From JAVJSU01 sp040219275 (GTDB taxonomy: Bacteria > Chloroflexota > Anaerolineae > Aggregatilineales > Phototrophicaceae): a DNA stretch of 12,786 nt. Position 1 is the first letter of the stretch; every line of letters begins with the position of its first letter. Location: assembly GCA_040219275.1 (NCBI GenBank), contig JAVJSU010000088.1:1-12786 (forward strand), written 5' to 3'. The notes beneath the pieces were generated by a model. The model ran no database searches. It worked only from the letters and a program-made list of their open reading frames with translations, and had not been told where the DNA came from. Made by a program: the position numbers and the translations under genes. Shown piece by piece: positions 1 to 7,211 of this stretch.

Positions 1-97
1 CTCGTGCTCGTCCTCCCGGTTTGGCTTTCGGTAGATGTGGGGCGATCAGTTCCCACTCATCATCTTTCAAGTCACTTGGGTAAGGTTTCCTATCCAT
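1..97 (-). CDS. IS5-family transposase, N-terminal fragment (runs off the left edge)
   Basis: Translating the minus strand from the ATG at 97-95 gives 32 residues beginning MDRKPYPSDLKDDEWELI and continuing to an Ala-Pro-His-Leu-Pro and Lys/Pro/Gly/Arg-rich stretch. This is the typical start of IS5-group transposases (the N-terminal DUF4096-like domain, consensus 'RxxYPSDLTDxEWxxIxPxLP'), which cut and rejoin IS ends with a DDE active site. An AGGG sits 7 nt upstream of the ATG. Only the N-terminus is inside the window, so integrity and catalytic residues cannot be judged. The start lies only 24 nt past the stop of the upstream HNH-motif gene, so the IS end must fall within or next to that gap. 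Confidence 0.85.
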   Translation of the reverse strand, partial: MDRKPYPSDLKDDEWELIAPHLPKAKPGGRAR

Positions 98-121
98 TCA
101 TCTACCCTAGCAGGTCTTTTC

Positions 122-997
122 TCACTTTTCAAATAGCTTCTCAGACTGTAGATGCGATATCTCAAAGGATTTTGTGCCATTATTCATAAATAGATTATAA
201 ATGTTCATATCGTCAACATCTGGTCCCGGTAAAATAACGCCATATCTTCGTTTTTGTGTATCTACGATAAGGTCAAAAACTACTAAAGATGATTTGTAAA
301 TCTTTGGCTCACGTATAACGTTAAATCCGAGACTAAAATCTGTCAAATTCTGGGTAATGATGCCAAACGAGGGTAATAATTCTGTTTTAGGATCCAATAT
401 TTGTTTTCTAATGATTTCTAAGTTTGGATTAATTAGAAATCCATAGCCAAAAACGCTAAAAGCTAGTAGATATGCTATTCTGAGCTTCGAGATGTTCGTT
501 ATTGAATCCACTGGTGTTGCGAAACGAGCTGTGAAATCATTTACTCCTTCAGTTTTGATACTGTCCCTAAGTTTTTCTAAGTCCTTCGGATTAGTTCTGT
601 TAGGGTCACCAATTATTTGCATCCCTGTTTCTGTAATCTTAAAAGTTGCAGGTAGCCAAGGTGTACTCTCGTCGTTTAAAGAATATTCAATTTCATGTTC
701 TGCACCAACCTGTAGATCTAATACATTTCTAAAATTTTCATTTTTGCGAAGTTTGCTTTCTAAATGTGTACCAGCCATATTATTACATTTTTTACAGGTT
801 AGTGTTTTAGGTATACCACCCAATTTCTTGGGCGGTACATGCTCAACAGAGACCTGTCTCATACGTGCCTCTTCGCGTGAAAACACTCTAAGGCACAGTG
901 GACATGCGAAAACATCATCTATGTCAGTTGACATAGTTACTGAAGAATGTTTTTTGACTATAGAGAGATTTTTAGCATATAAATCAAAAAGCCTCAC
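122..997 (-). CDS. HNH-motif (putative endonuclease) protein
   Basis: This 291-aa protein has a zinc-binding HNH-type core near its N-terminus: CPLC (C32, C35), SVEHVPPKKLGG (E52, H53) and LTCKKCNN (C68, C71, N72, N73). HNH domains are metal-dependent nucleases. The remaining 200 residues match no domain I recognise, so substrate and role are unknown. The GTG start at 997 overlaps the rlmN TGA as GTGA and has GAGGAA about 7 nt upstream, so translation is probably coupled to rlmN. The ATG at 934 is an alternative start but lacks a good ribosome site. The gene is clearly more AT-rich than rlmN and an IS5 transposase begins just after its stop, both consistent with acquired DNA. The C-terminus may have been altered by that insertion. 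Confidence 0.8.
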   Translation of the reverse strand: MRLFDLYAKNLSIVKKHSSVTMSTDIDDVFACPLCLRVFSREEARMRQVSVEHVPPKKLGGIPKTLTCKKCNNMAGTHLESKLRKNENFRNVLDLQVGAEHEIEYSLNDESTPWLPATFKITETGMQIIGDPNRTNPKDLEKLRDSIKTEGVNDFTARFATPVDSITNISKLRIAYLLAFSVFGYGFLINPNLEIIRKQILDPKTELLPSFGIITQNLTDFSLGFNVIREPKIYKSSLVVFDLIVDTQKRRYGVILPGPDVDDMNIYNLFMNNGTKSFEISHLQSEKLFEK

Positions 998-2055
998 CCG
1001 ATTTCCTCAGGGCTGATTGTAGTGACTTTTGACTTGAGTTGACCGCAACCCGCATCAATATCAATGCCACGCCGGACGCGCACAGTCATGCTCACGCCAT
1101 AGCGTTTGAGGATGCTGATGAATTCAGTTGTCGTATCAAGGTCGGAGGGTCCGCCGGTGTATCCCTGCGTCGGGTTTAGCGGGATTGCATTGACATGACA
1201 GTTCCGCATCCCTTGTAGTAATTTGCCGAGCGCGTGGGCTTGTTCTGGTGTATCGGTTGAGCCGTGGATAAGCGCCCATTCAAACGTGATACGTCGGTTG
1301 GTTTGCTCAACATAATATTTGCAGGCATTAATCAATTCTTCGAGGTCCCAGCGTTTATTGACTGGCAAGAGGGCGGAGCGTTCTTCGTTGGTGGCGGCGT
1401 GCAGACTGATCGCCAGTTTTACCTGTAAGCCCTCGTCAGCGAAGCGCCGAATTTGCGGGACAAGTCCGACTGTGCTGATGGTAATATGGCGTGCACCGAT
1501 GCCGAGGTCATCCATTAAACGGCGAACCGCGTGTACAGAGGCATCATAATTGTGGAAGGGTTCGCCCATGCCCATAAGCACGACATTACTCAGGCGTTCC
1601 CCCTCGGCAGACAGTAATTGAGCAAAGTTGAGCGCCTGCTCGAAGATTTCTGTGCTGGTGAGATGACGCGCATAGCCCATTTGACCCGTCGCGCAGAAAA
1701 CACAGCCCATGGCACACCCTGCCTGCGTAGAAATACAGGCGGTGCGTCGGTCATCATCATAAGGCATCAGTACGGATTCGATGAGTTGACCGTCGGGCAA
1801 TTTATAGAGTCGTTTGACCGTACCATCACGGCTGACTTGTTCGGTTTCCAATTGGAGTGTGCCAATCGTCGAATGTTCAGCAAGTTTTTCCCGTAAAGGT
1901 TTCGGTAGATTGGTCATTTCATCAAACGAGCCAACACAATTATCATAGAGCCATTCCCAAACTTGCTGTGCGCGGAATTTTGGCTCATCCCATGTTTTGA
2001 ACAGTGTTGTTAATTCATCTTGATCTAATTCAAGCAGATTTGTAAGTTCCGACAT
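994..2055 (-). CDS. rlmN: 23S rRNA (adenine(2503)-C(2))-methyltransferase RlmN
   Basis: This 353-aa radical-SAM enzyme methylates C2 of A2503 in 23S rRNA, and in many bacteria A37 of some tRNAs, supporting ribosome fidelity in the cytoplasm. The radical-SAM cluster motif is C114-x3-C118-x2-C121 (QAGCAMGCVFCATGQMG). GMGEP at 162-166 is the SAM-binding motif. The Cys in GIDIDAGCGQL (C337) matches the cysteine that is methylated during catalysis. Length is normal for the family. The ATG overlaps the upstream gene's stop as TAATG and has AGAGGA about 7 nt before it. It is the third gene of a minus-strand operon and its TGA overlaps the GTG start of the HNH gene. It looks intact. Confidence 0.97.
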   Translation of the reverse strand: MSELTNLLELDQDELTTLFKTWDEPKFRAQQVWEWLYDNCVGSFDEMTNLPKPLREKLAEHSTIGTLQLETEQVSRDGTVKRLYKLPDGQLIESVLMPYDDDRRTACISTQAGCAMGCVFCATGQMGYARHLTSTEIFEQALNFAQLLSAEGERLSNVVLMGMGEPFHNYDASVHAVRRLMDDLGIGARHITISTVGLVPQIRRFADEGLQVKLAISLHAATNEERSALLPVNKRWDLEELINACKYYVEQTNRRITFEWALIHGSTDTPEQAHALGKLLQGMRNCHVNAIPLNPTQGYTGGPSDLDTTTEFISILKRYGVSMTVRVRRGIDIDAGCGQLKSKVTTISPEEIG

Positions 2056-3590
2056 TATTTTCCTCTTCGATAGAATACGGCGATCAATGCCAGAATAACG
2101 AGTGCACCGATAACCGCAATAATTGCGATTCGTTGAGTTTGGTTGGTATTCTCTGAACCCTCAGATAGTTCAGGAACTGCCGTTGCGACGGGTTCAAATA
2201 AACTACCAGCGGGGCGGGGCGTAAGCGTTGCTGTGCCACGCCGTTCGGTGGGCGTATGTGTCAGCGTTGCCAATGGGGTAGCCGTTCTAAACCCCGTAAC
2301 ACTTGGCGTAACCGTTGGTGTTGCTGTCGCCGTTGCTGTGTTGGTTTCCGTTGGTGGGAAAGGTGTATTTGAGATGGTGGGTTCCGGTGTCGCTGTTGTT
2401 TGTAGATAGGGCGTGTAATTAAAATCTATCATTGTGGTGCTATAGAACAACCAGTCGGACATATCCGGAATCATCACTGCTAATGGTGCGCCTGTTGCTT
2501 CTTGATAGGTTTCGGAAAAATCGTTTGATGTGGATACATCATTTGCAAGTTGAAACAATCCCTCCACACCGATTTGACTTGCTATATAAAGCACCATTGC
2601 GCTTGCCTGTTCTTCCCATAATTGCTGATCCGGATTATTCATTGATTCCAGCCGGATTAACGTACCATTTCTCGCGGCACTTTGTAAGGCTAGGAGATTG
2701 CCACTATTGGGCGATGGTATATAAAAGTTTTCCAATCCCTGCCGGAACCAGAGCGGAACAGACTGATCGAAATCTGCATAGAAGCGCGTGAACAGTAGCG
2801 ATGTCAATACACGATTGCGATTTGCTGAAATGTTATAGTCAATCGTGATCGGTTCGTACCCCTTAATCGCAAAACTCGCTTCAATTACATCTGTTTGACA
2901 CGCAAATGAGTCTTCGGTACGTGGTTCAATGACTGTGCCAGCATCACAAGGATTGAGTGGGATTTCAGTATTGAATAATGCCAGATTAAATGTGGGTTCA
3001 AGTTCCGTATTATTGGCAAACAAGGTGTACACGTCGTTGATCGAGTCGCGGATTATTTGTGGTGCCGTCGCATTTTCAGGCAGGATAAAGTTAAAGTGAT
3101 TGTCTTCATCGATACTTTCATTCCAGTTTGCACGCTCATCCGTGAAGAAAAACGCGCTCGGTACACCTGCTGTACCGTCCTGTGTCGTTGTGACAAGCCA
3201 ATTGTATTCTACTGTGCTTAAAAAGGGCAGAGGGTCGCTTACTGGAATTTCCCATACATAAGTAATTTCTGTAAATGTTTCACTGCGGGTGGCATTCTGT
3301 TCAGGATTCACATCAATGACAATGTTGCCGCCGATTTCTGGCTCGATGGTTAATAGTAGCCTTTCAATATTTGAGACGGGACGATCTACATAGAGCGTAA
3401 AGCGCACCGCCGCAGGATAGATCACCTGCGCATCCCAATTGTAAAGAAATGCTGGAACGTCCGGGGTTGTTGTAGGAGTAGGGGATGGCGTTGCTGTTTC
3501 ATCTTGTGCGTGGACTGTATAAATCATCAGTACACTAATGATGAGCAGGGTGATCCTTAAAAATTTGAATGACGCACGACGCAAAATCAC
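2055..3590 (-). CDS. Secreted, membrane-anchored protein with a degenerate peptidase-MA-like domain
   Basis: This 511-aa protein has an N-terminal signal peptide (basic residues 4-12, hydrophobic 13-25, likely cleavage after VHA28). A short Thr/Pro linker follows (31-44), then an extracellular region, a long Thr/Pro-rich stalk (about 398-462) and a C-terminal transmembrane helix (about 487-506) ending in Arg-Arg-Gly-Lys. Residues 260-385 resemble peptidase-MA/gluzincin proteins ('VPLWFRQGLENFY' at 278-290 versus the usual 'PxWxxEGLAxY'). However, HExxH is absent (VLTSLLFTRFY instead) and the third ligand Glu is Gln284, so it is probably not a protease. C215 and C231 could form a disulfide. 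The GTG start has AGGAG 10 nt upstream and lies 2 nt after the CPBP stop. A role at the cell surface is inferred only from topology. Confidence 0.8.
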   Translation of the reverse strand: MILRRASFKFLRITLLIISVLMIYTVHAQDETATPSPTPTTTPDVPAFLYNWDAQVIYPAAVRFTLYVDRPVSNIERLLLTIEPEIGGNIVIDVNPEQNATRSETFTEITYVWEIPVSDPLPFLSTVEYNWLVTTTQDGTAGVPSAFFFTDERANWNESIDEDNHFNFILPENATAPQIIRDSINDVYTLFANNTELEPTFNLALFNTEIPLNPCDAGTVIEPRTEDSFACQTDVIEASFAIKGYEPITIDYNISANRNRVLTSLLFTRFYADFDQSVPLWFRQGLENFYIPSPNSGNLLALQSAARNGTLIRLESMNNPDQQLWEEQASAMVLYIASQIGVEGLFQLANDVSTSNDFSETYQEATGAPLAVMIPDMSDWLFYSTTMIDFNYTPYLQTTATPEPTISNTPFPPTETNTATATATPTVTPSVTGFRTATPLATLTHTPTERRGTATLTPRPAGSLFEPVATAVPELSEGSENTNQTQRIAIIAVIGALVILALIAVFYRRGK

Positions 3591-3592
3591 GA

Positions 3593-4645
3593 TTAGATGG
3601 CTCCTGATGAGGTGACAAGAATGTTAATCATAACAATGAGGAAATTGTACAGGAAATGAGCGAAGATCGCTGTCGTTGTGCTATAACGTTGTCTTAACCA
3701 GCCAAACGCCAAGCCCACCATGAAGATACCGATGATATTTGGCGTAAGTAGTACCTGTGTATGAATGACCGCAAAAAAGATCGACGTAGGAATTAGCCCA
3801 AAGACAGGTTGCATCGCCCCTCTGAAAAAGATTTCCTCACCGACTGCCGCGCTCGTCGCCATCAATATAGCGAGTGGAATTGTTGAAAACGCATTGACGA
3901 CGCTCTCTGCCGCACGGGACTGCTCGGTCAGTTCGTCCGTGCTAACGAACACGGTCAGGATCATACCAAAAATGGACAATGCTATAAAAATGCCAATAAC
4001 CGTGAGAAAACTCCATACGAAGTCTTCACTTGTGGGGAAGCGAATGCCGAGTCGTTTAAGTGTTTCGGGCAATTCTCTGCGGATTGCATACCCAACCCCA
4101 AGAAATGCCGCCATCACCCATAATATTGCCTGAAAAATGGTCATGGCGGATGAGACACCGTTGCTCTCAATATTTTCCGCCATGCCCTGTGTGCCACCTT
4201 CTAGGAGGAATGAGATCGTATTTACGGTAAAGAACATCAGAGCAAGGACAATAGCGGTTGTATGAACGATAGAGTAGGGGCTATACGTGCCGTTAAAATA
4301 AGTCTTGACGCGCTCACGTAAGTCTCTGGAAACGATTAAACGCACAGAAAGTATTGGAACGATTACCGTTAGAAGTATGATCGCAACAAGTGCTGATGTT
4401 CCTATTTCAGGAATGAGTGCCGCATCTGGTGATGTTGCGTTCATTTTATTAAGCTGTGATGATGATGTAGCGATTAACACGCTGTATAGTCCAAGTAGGG
4501 CAACCAGACCGGGCGCGACAAATAATAGAGACCGTGCGCCACCCCGATTCTCATGCCAATTCAATTGCTCCAAATTTGCCAGATACATTGTGATACCAAG
4601 ATAACCAATAGCCACTATATATACGATAAATAAAGTCACATCCAT
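3593..4645 (-). CDS. CPBP family intramembrane metalloprotease (CAAX/Abi)
   Basis: This 350-aa polytopic membrane protein has about eight hydrophobic segments (roughly 3-24, 40-60, 83-105, 126-148, 168-187, 210-234, 282-310, 322-345). The C-terminal half carries the CPBP signature: EEIFFRG (E270, E271, R275), FAVIH (H295) and an AIFAHFLYN motif (H330). The Glu and His residues form the active site inside the membrane in Rce1-like proteases. Bacterial members process peptides or work in bacteriocin self-immunity, and the substrate here is unknown. It is the first gene of a four-gene minus-strand operon. The ribosome site is weak because the nearest GGAG lies about 18 nt upstream of the ATG. 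All key motifs are intact. Confidence 0.9.
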   Translation of the reverse strand: MDVTLFIVYIVAIGYLGITMYLANLEQLNWHENRGGARSLLFVAPGLVALLGLYSVLIATSSSQLNKMNATSPDAALIPEIGTSALVAIILLTVIVPILSVRLIVSRDLRERVKTYFNGTYSPYSIVHTTAIVLALMFFTVNTISFLLEGGTQGMAENIESNGVSSAMTIFQAILWVMAAFLGVGYAIRRELPETLKRLGIRFPTSEDFVWSFLTVIGIFIALSIFGMILTVFVSTDELTEQSRAAESVVNAFSTIPLAILMATSAAVGEEIFFRGAMQPVFGLIPTSIFFAVIHTQVLLTPNIIGIFMVGLAFGWLRQRYSTTTAIFAHFLYNFLIVMINILVTSSGAI

Positions 4646-4682
4646 CGGATACTATTTACACTCCAAATTAGCTGTTCACTTT

Positions 4683-4711
4683 ATTGTACCGTTTTTGTTT
4701 GCATCTGTGGA
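4683..4711 (-). promoter_or_regulatory. Sigma70-type promoter of the CPBP-rlmN-HNH operon
   Basis: Reading the minus strand, TCCACA (4711-4706, 4/6 match to the -35 box) is followed after exactly 17 bp by TACAAT (4688-4683, 5/6 match to the -10 box). This lies about 38 bp upstream of the CPBP start codon. It is a sequence match only. Confidence 0.5.
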
Positions 4712-4737
4712 TTATGAGCTTTTCTTCAGTGATACCA

Positions 4738-4766
4738 TTGACCGCCAATAGGTCCTATGCTAGAAT
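4738..4766 (+). promoter_or_regulatory. Promoter of the two tRNA-Ser genes
   Basis: TTGACC (4738-4743, 5/6) and TAGAAT (4761-4766, 5/6) are separated by 17 bp. Transcription would begin near 4773, about 27 nt before the first tRNA. Position and quality fit a strong stable-RNA promoter. Confidence 0.7.
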
Positions 4767-4799
4767 GCGAAATCTGCCAAACACGGTCACAGCAAACGT

Positions 4800-4886
4800 G
4801 GAGAGGTGGCCGAGTGGTTTAAGGCAACGGTCTTGAAAACCGTCGTGCCCGCAAGGGTACCGTGGGTTCGAATCCCACTCTCTCCG
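4800..4886 (+). tRNA. tRNA-Ser (anticodon TGA)
   Basis: The acceptor stem GGAGAGG (4800-4806) pairs with TCTCTCC (4879-4885), discriminator G4886. The D stem is GCC/GGC. The anticodon stem ACGGT/ACCGT encloses loop CTTGAAA with anticodon TGA at 4834-4836. A long class II variable arm is present, and the T arm is GTGGG-TTCGAAT-CCCAC. The long variable arm and UGA anticodon identify a serine tRNA reading UCA and other UCN codons. CCA is not encoded. Confidence 0.96.
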
Positions 4887-4898
4887 CTCAACACAATT

Positions 4899-6698
4899 TT
4901 ATACATGGGGAGGTGCCAGAGTGGACGATTGGGGCCGCCTGCTAAGCGGTTGTTCATGTAATAATGAACCGCAGGTTCGAATCCTGTCCTCCCCGCAAGA
5001 TAAGACCCAATCCGAACTTTGGGTCTGAGCAAAACCAGTAACAGTGTTGTTGCTGGTTTTTGTTTTGGAATTCCCTACCGACCCACTCGTCTTACTACCG
5101 TTTCGCATATGTTGCGATAATCTTCGCAGATATGAAAACGGCGCACGTAGCTGTAAAGTTGCCTTTCCCTCCGAGTTGATTACAACCCGCTCGACCATCT
5201 GACGTAAAAGTTCTTTTTGATCGCTACGTTCAAGTGAATTATACACGATTCCGACCTGAGAGATAATTGCAAGCGCAGTATCGAGATTCTTGATATGTGT
5301 TTTCTGTCCCTGTCCAACTGATTCTAATGCTAGTCGAATTTTGTTTCGTCTGTCCTGCCATTCGTGCCACAAACTATCCCAGATTTCCTCAGTGATTTTT
5401 GAAGCGGCATATAACCGTAAGGTTCGGGCTTCTTCCTCATCTATTGCTTTCAAAGCCGCCTTGAGGTTTTCATGTTCACCGGGTTGAATATGTCCAAGCG
5501 CCTGTGCAACATCGTTTGTATAGGCTTCCCTGATTAACTCCGCATGTTCCGGATTAACCTGAATATTCGTTAGCTCTAAGGGTATCTGTTCATCGATCAT
5601 TGAGCAAAGAAAATTAATGTTGCTCCGGGGTATACAATAGTAGGCAGTGCCTCCACCAGAACGACTTGAATTTGACGTAGAACCAGTCAGTTTTGCGAGA
5701 TCTGAATTTTGCTCGCCGTAAGCTGGTTGATAATAAATCATCCCTTTTAGCAAGTAGTCGTGTTTTCTTCGTACGACGCGATACTCATTACGTTTGGCAA
5801 GGATTGATAACCCTTTTTCGAATTCTTCCGTAGTAACAATTGGTTCCCCATCACCTGATATTGTCTTTGGAGGAATATCGCCAGCTTTGCTGGTTACCCA
5901 GCCCGCATATGCCCAATTATGAAAGATTGAAGACAACGTATTGATGTTTGCCTTACGTCTGTTGTTTTTCTTGATTGTAACAAAGGGGCGACCTGACCGA
6001 TAACGGTAGCCTTGCGCGTGTAATTTTTCGCAGATTTGCTCTAGCGTGTAACGATCTTCAAGCAACAAATCCCACGCGTAACGCCAGATAGGTGCGCGTT
6101 CGGGATCCTGTTCAATCCAAGTACGTGTTCTGCCTGTAAAGCGTTTTTCCGCCCCCACCACCGTTTCAGTTCTATTGAGATACCCATCAGGGGCTAAATT
6201 AGTAAACCCCCCACTTTCACGCTTGGCCTGTAATCCACCTTTTACACGGATACCGAGCAATGTTGACTCGCGGCGGGCGAGGGTAAACGAGAGTGTGACG
6301 ATTACTCGTCCATCGGGATCCATCGGGTCGAGATCGGGTTGATTGGCGAAACGAACGGCAACACCAAACTCGTGCAGTTCGTCAATGGCGCGCATCGCTT
6401 CGGTGTCATTGCGTCCGAAACGATCAGCGCGTTCGACTATCACATGGGAGAATTTGCCTGCACGCGCATCCGCTAGTAGCCGCTGATAGGCTTCGCGGTT
6501 GGGTGTACTGCCCGTTAGCACATCAATATATTCGGCATAAACAGGCATATCGGAGCGGTCAAGCACGTTCGCTTCAATCGCAAAACGTTGCCGTGCGCGT
6601 GACATCTCAGGTTTCTGATTTTCATCACTGCTAGTGCGGAGATAGACCGCCCAACCGGGTGTCGGTGGCGGAATTTCAGGTTTTTTCTTGCGTCCCAT
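4899..6698 (-). CDS. Large serine recombinase (site-specific integrase)
   Basis: This 599-aa protein has an N-terminal resolvase domain with YLRTSSDE (Y19, R21, probable nucleophile S23) and ERADRFGR (R93, R96), then the long helix ARRESTLLGIRVKGG. A recombinase domain follows (about 165-300), then a helical coiled-coil segment (about 415-465). Such enzymes integrate or excise phages and mobile elements. The zinc-ribbon region (about 315-375) is degenerate: only two cysteines remain (YYC and FLC) instead of four. The last recognisable part ends near residue 533. Residues about 543-566 overlap the tRNA terminator and the last 31 are antisense to tRNA-Ser(GCT), so the C-terminal tail is probably acquired read-through. 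The ATG is 6 nt after the stop of the preceding 59-aa gene. Confidence 0.9.
   Translation of the reverse strand: MGRKKKPEIPPPTPGWAVYLRTSSDENQKPEMSRARQRFAIEANVLDRSDMPVYAEYIDVLTGSTPNREAYQRLLADARAGKFSHVIVERADRFGRNDTEAMRAIDELHEFGVAVRFANQPDLDPMDPDGRVIVTLSFTLARRESTLLGIRVKGGLQAKRESGGFTNLAPDGYLNRTETVVGAEKRFTGRTRTWIEQDPERAPIWRYAWDLLLEDRYTLEQICEKLHAQGYRYRSGRPFVTIKKNNRRKANINTLSSIFHNWAYAGWVTSKAGDIPPKTISGDGEPIVTTEEFEKGLSILAKRNEYRVVRRKHDYLLKGMIYYQPAYGEQNSDLAKLTGSTSNSSRSGGGTAYYCIPRSNINFLCSMIDEQIPLELTNIQVNPEHAELIREAYTNDVAQALGHIQPGEHENLKAALKAIDEEEARTLRLYAASKITEEIWDSLWHEWQDRRNKIRLALESVGQGQKTHIKNLDTALAIISQVGIVYNSLERSDQKELLRQMVERVVINSEGKATLQLRAPFSYLRRLSQHMRNGSKTSGSVGNSKTKTSNNTVTGFAQTQSSDWVLSCGEDRIRTCGSLLHEQPLSRRPQSSTLAPPHV
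4907..4995 (+). tRNA. tRNA-Ser (anticodon GCT)
   Basis: The acceptor stem GGGGAGG (4907-4913) pairs with CCTCCCC (4988-4994), discriminator G4995. The anticodon loop CTGCTAA has anticodon GCT at 4941-4943, which reads AGC and AGU. The long variable arm includes GGTTGTTCAT/ATGAACC pairing. The T arm is GCAGG-TTCGAAT-CCTGT. CCA is not encoded. It lies 20 nt after tRNA-Ser(TGA), presumably in one transcript. The recombinase reading frame from the other strand enters this gene from its 3' end and stops at 4899, just beyond its 5' end. Confidence 0.96.
5003..5026 (+). terminator. Stem-loop after the tRNA genes (possible processing or terminator hairpin)
   Basis: AGACCCAA (5003-5010) and TTGGGTCT (5019-5026) form a perfect 8-bp stem with an 8-nt loop, starting 7 nt after tRNA-Ser(GCT). 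No T tract follows, so alone it is unlikely to end transcription. It could protect or help process the tRNA 3' end, or be part of an attachment site. Confidence 0.5.
5031..5066 (+). terminator. Intrinsic terminator of the tRNA-Ser unit
   Basis: AAAACCAGTAACA (5031-5043) pairs with TGTTGCTGGTTTT (5048-5060) through 13 bp including one T-G wobble, with loop GTGT. A T-rich tract, TTTTTGTTTT, follows at 5057-5066. It lies inside the 3' part of the oppositely oriented recombinase frame. Confidence 0.85.
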
Positions 6699-6704
6699 AA
6701 GTAG

Positions 6705-6884
6705 CTATTCCGTAGATTGGTTATTCTGGACTTCATTACCATACCGCACTTTGTCGGTTTTGTGTTTTTGTGGAGGTGAGGCGCTGGCAACGATCGTGGC
6801 AACTTCAAAAATGCGTTTTATCCAGTCTTGTAGGGTGGCATCATCTGGTTTGGGCTTCTTCTTGTTTGAGACTCTTTTCGCCAT
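6705..6884 (-). CDS. Small basic protein (59 aa) in the recombinase operon
   Basis: An open frame starts with ATG at 6884 and ends with TAG at 6707-6705, encoding 59 aa. It begins MAKRVSNKKKPKPDDATLQD and continues with a WIKRIFEVATIV segment, then a polar Lys/Gln/Asn-rich tail. AGGGG lies 5 nt upstream of the ATG. It sits 8 nt after the HTH gene and 6 nt before the recombinase, the spacing of a real operon gene. I recognise no family. A small basic protein cotranscribed with a serine recombinase could be a recombination directionality factor or a regulator, but that is inference from position only. Confidence 0.65.
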   Translation of the reverse strand: MAKRVSNKKKPKPDDATLQDWIKRIFEVATIVASASPPQKHKTDKVRYGNEVQNNQSTE

Positions 6885-6892
6885 GACATCCC

Positions 6893-7120
6893 CTAACTTT
6901 TAACCTGTGGTTTGTGTTTTAGGGTGCGAAGTTGATCGGCGATACCGAGTCGGAATTTCCACGCATTGAAGGATTGCTGGGTGATGCCCATCGCGGCGGC
7001 GGCGGCACGTTCACTCCCATGCTCCCGATAAGCCTCGATGATGATTTGCTCTATCGTCTTTCCCGGATAGTCGTACTCTATCAACCGCATCAAAAATGTC
7101 TTTGGCTCACGTTGCGACAT
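6893..7120 (-). CDS. Small Fis/homeodomain-like HTH protein
   Basis: This 75-aa protein has one helix-turn-helix at about 24-60: IEQIIIEAYREHGSERAAAA followed by MGITQQSFNAWKFRLGI. This resembles the Fis-type pattern (helix, 'A-A-x-x-LGI', recognition helix, 'K-x-x-LGI'). It probably binds DNA, either as regulator of the recombinase operon or as an accessory/excision factor. AGGG lies about 8 nt upstream of the ATG. It is the first gene of the operon HTH, 59-aa protein, recombinase (gaps 8 and 6 nt) and is divergent from the Xre regulator across a 153-bp region with shared operators. Confidence 0.75.
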   Translation of the reverse strand: MSQREPKTFLMRLIEYDYPGKTIEQIIIEAYREHGSERAAAAAMGITQQSFNAWKFRLGIADQLRTLKHKPQVKS

Positions 7121-7132
7121 GAGATTACCCTG

Positions 7133-7211
7133 TATCTAATATATGTTTTTATTCCCATAAATCTAATATACACTGTAGCGCACTTAAAATGCAACAATTA
7201 CCATTAGATTG
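7133..7211. promoter_or_regulatory. Repeated operator sites between divergent HTH genes
   Basis: TATCTAATATA (7133-7143) and AATCTAATATA (7160-7170) are direct repeats 27 bp apart. An inverted copy, ATTAGATT, lies at 7203-7210. The middle copy overlaps a candidate -10 box of the leftward recombinase operon. The inverted copy overlaps the -35 box of the rightward Xre promoter. The arrangement suggests one repressor, probably the Xre protein, controlling both directions as in phage lysogeny switches. Confidence 0.55.
7165..7194 (-). promoter_or_regulatory. Candidate promoter of the recombinase operon
   Basis: On the minus strand TTGCAT (7194-7189, 3/6) is followed after 18 bp by TATATT (7170-7165, 5/6), about 45 bp upstream of the HTH start codon. 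The -35 match is weak. Confidence 0.35.

Noticed and set aside
492..1016. 174-aa plus-strand frame opposite the HNH gene
   Set aside because: The minus strand has HNH motifs, a ribosome site and operon context. This frame has none.
2160..2400. Repetitive ACN/CCN-like DNA that could pass for a tandem repeat
   Set aside because: The repetition follows from Thr/Pro codons in the stalk and shows no constant repeat unit.
2143..2409. Val/Gly-rich plus-strand frame
   Set aside because: It is the complement of the Thr/Pro-rich stalk of the secreted protein.
4787..5032. Minus-strand frame of 81 aa over both tRNA genes
   Set aside because: It is the antisense translation of two tRNA-Ser genes, a well-known spurious product ('SGESGIRTHGTLAG' type).
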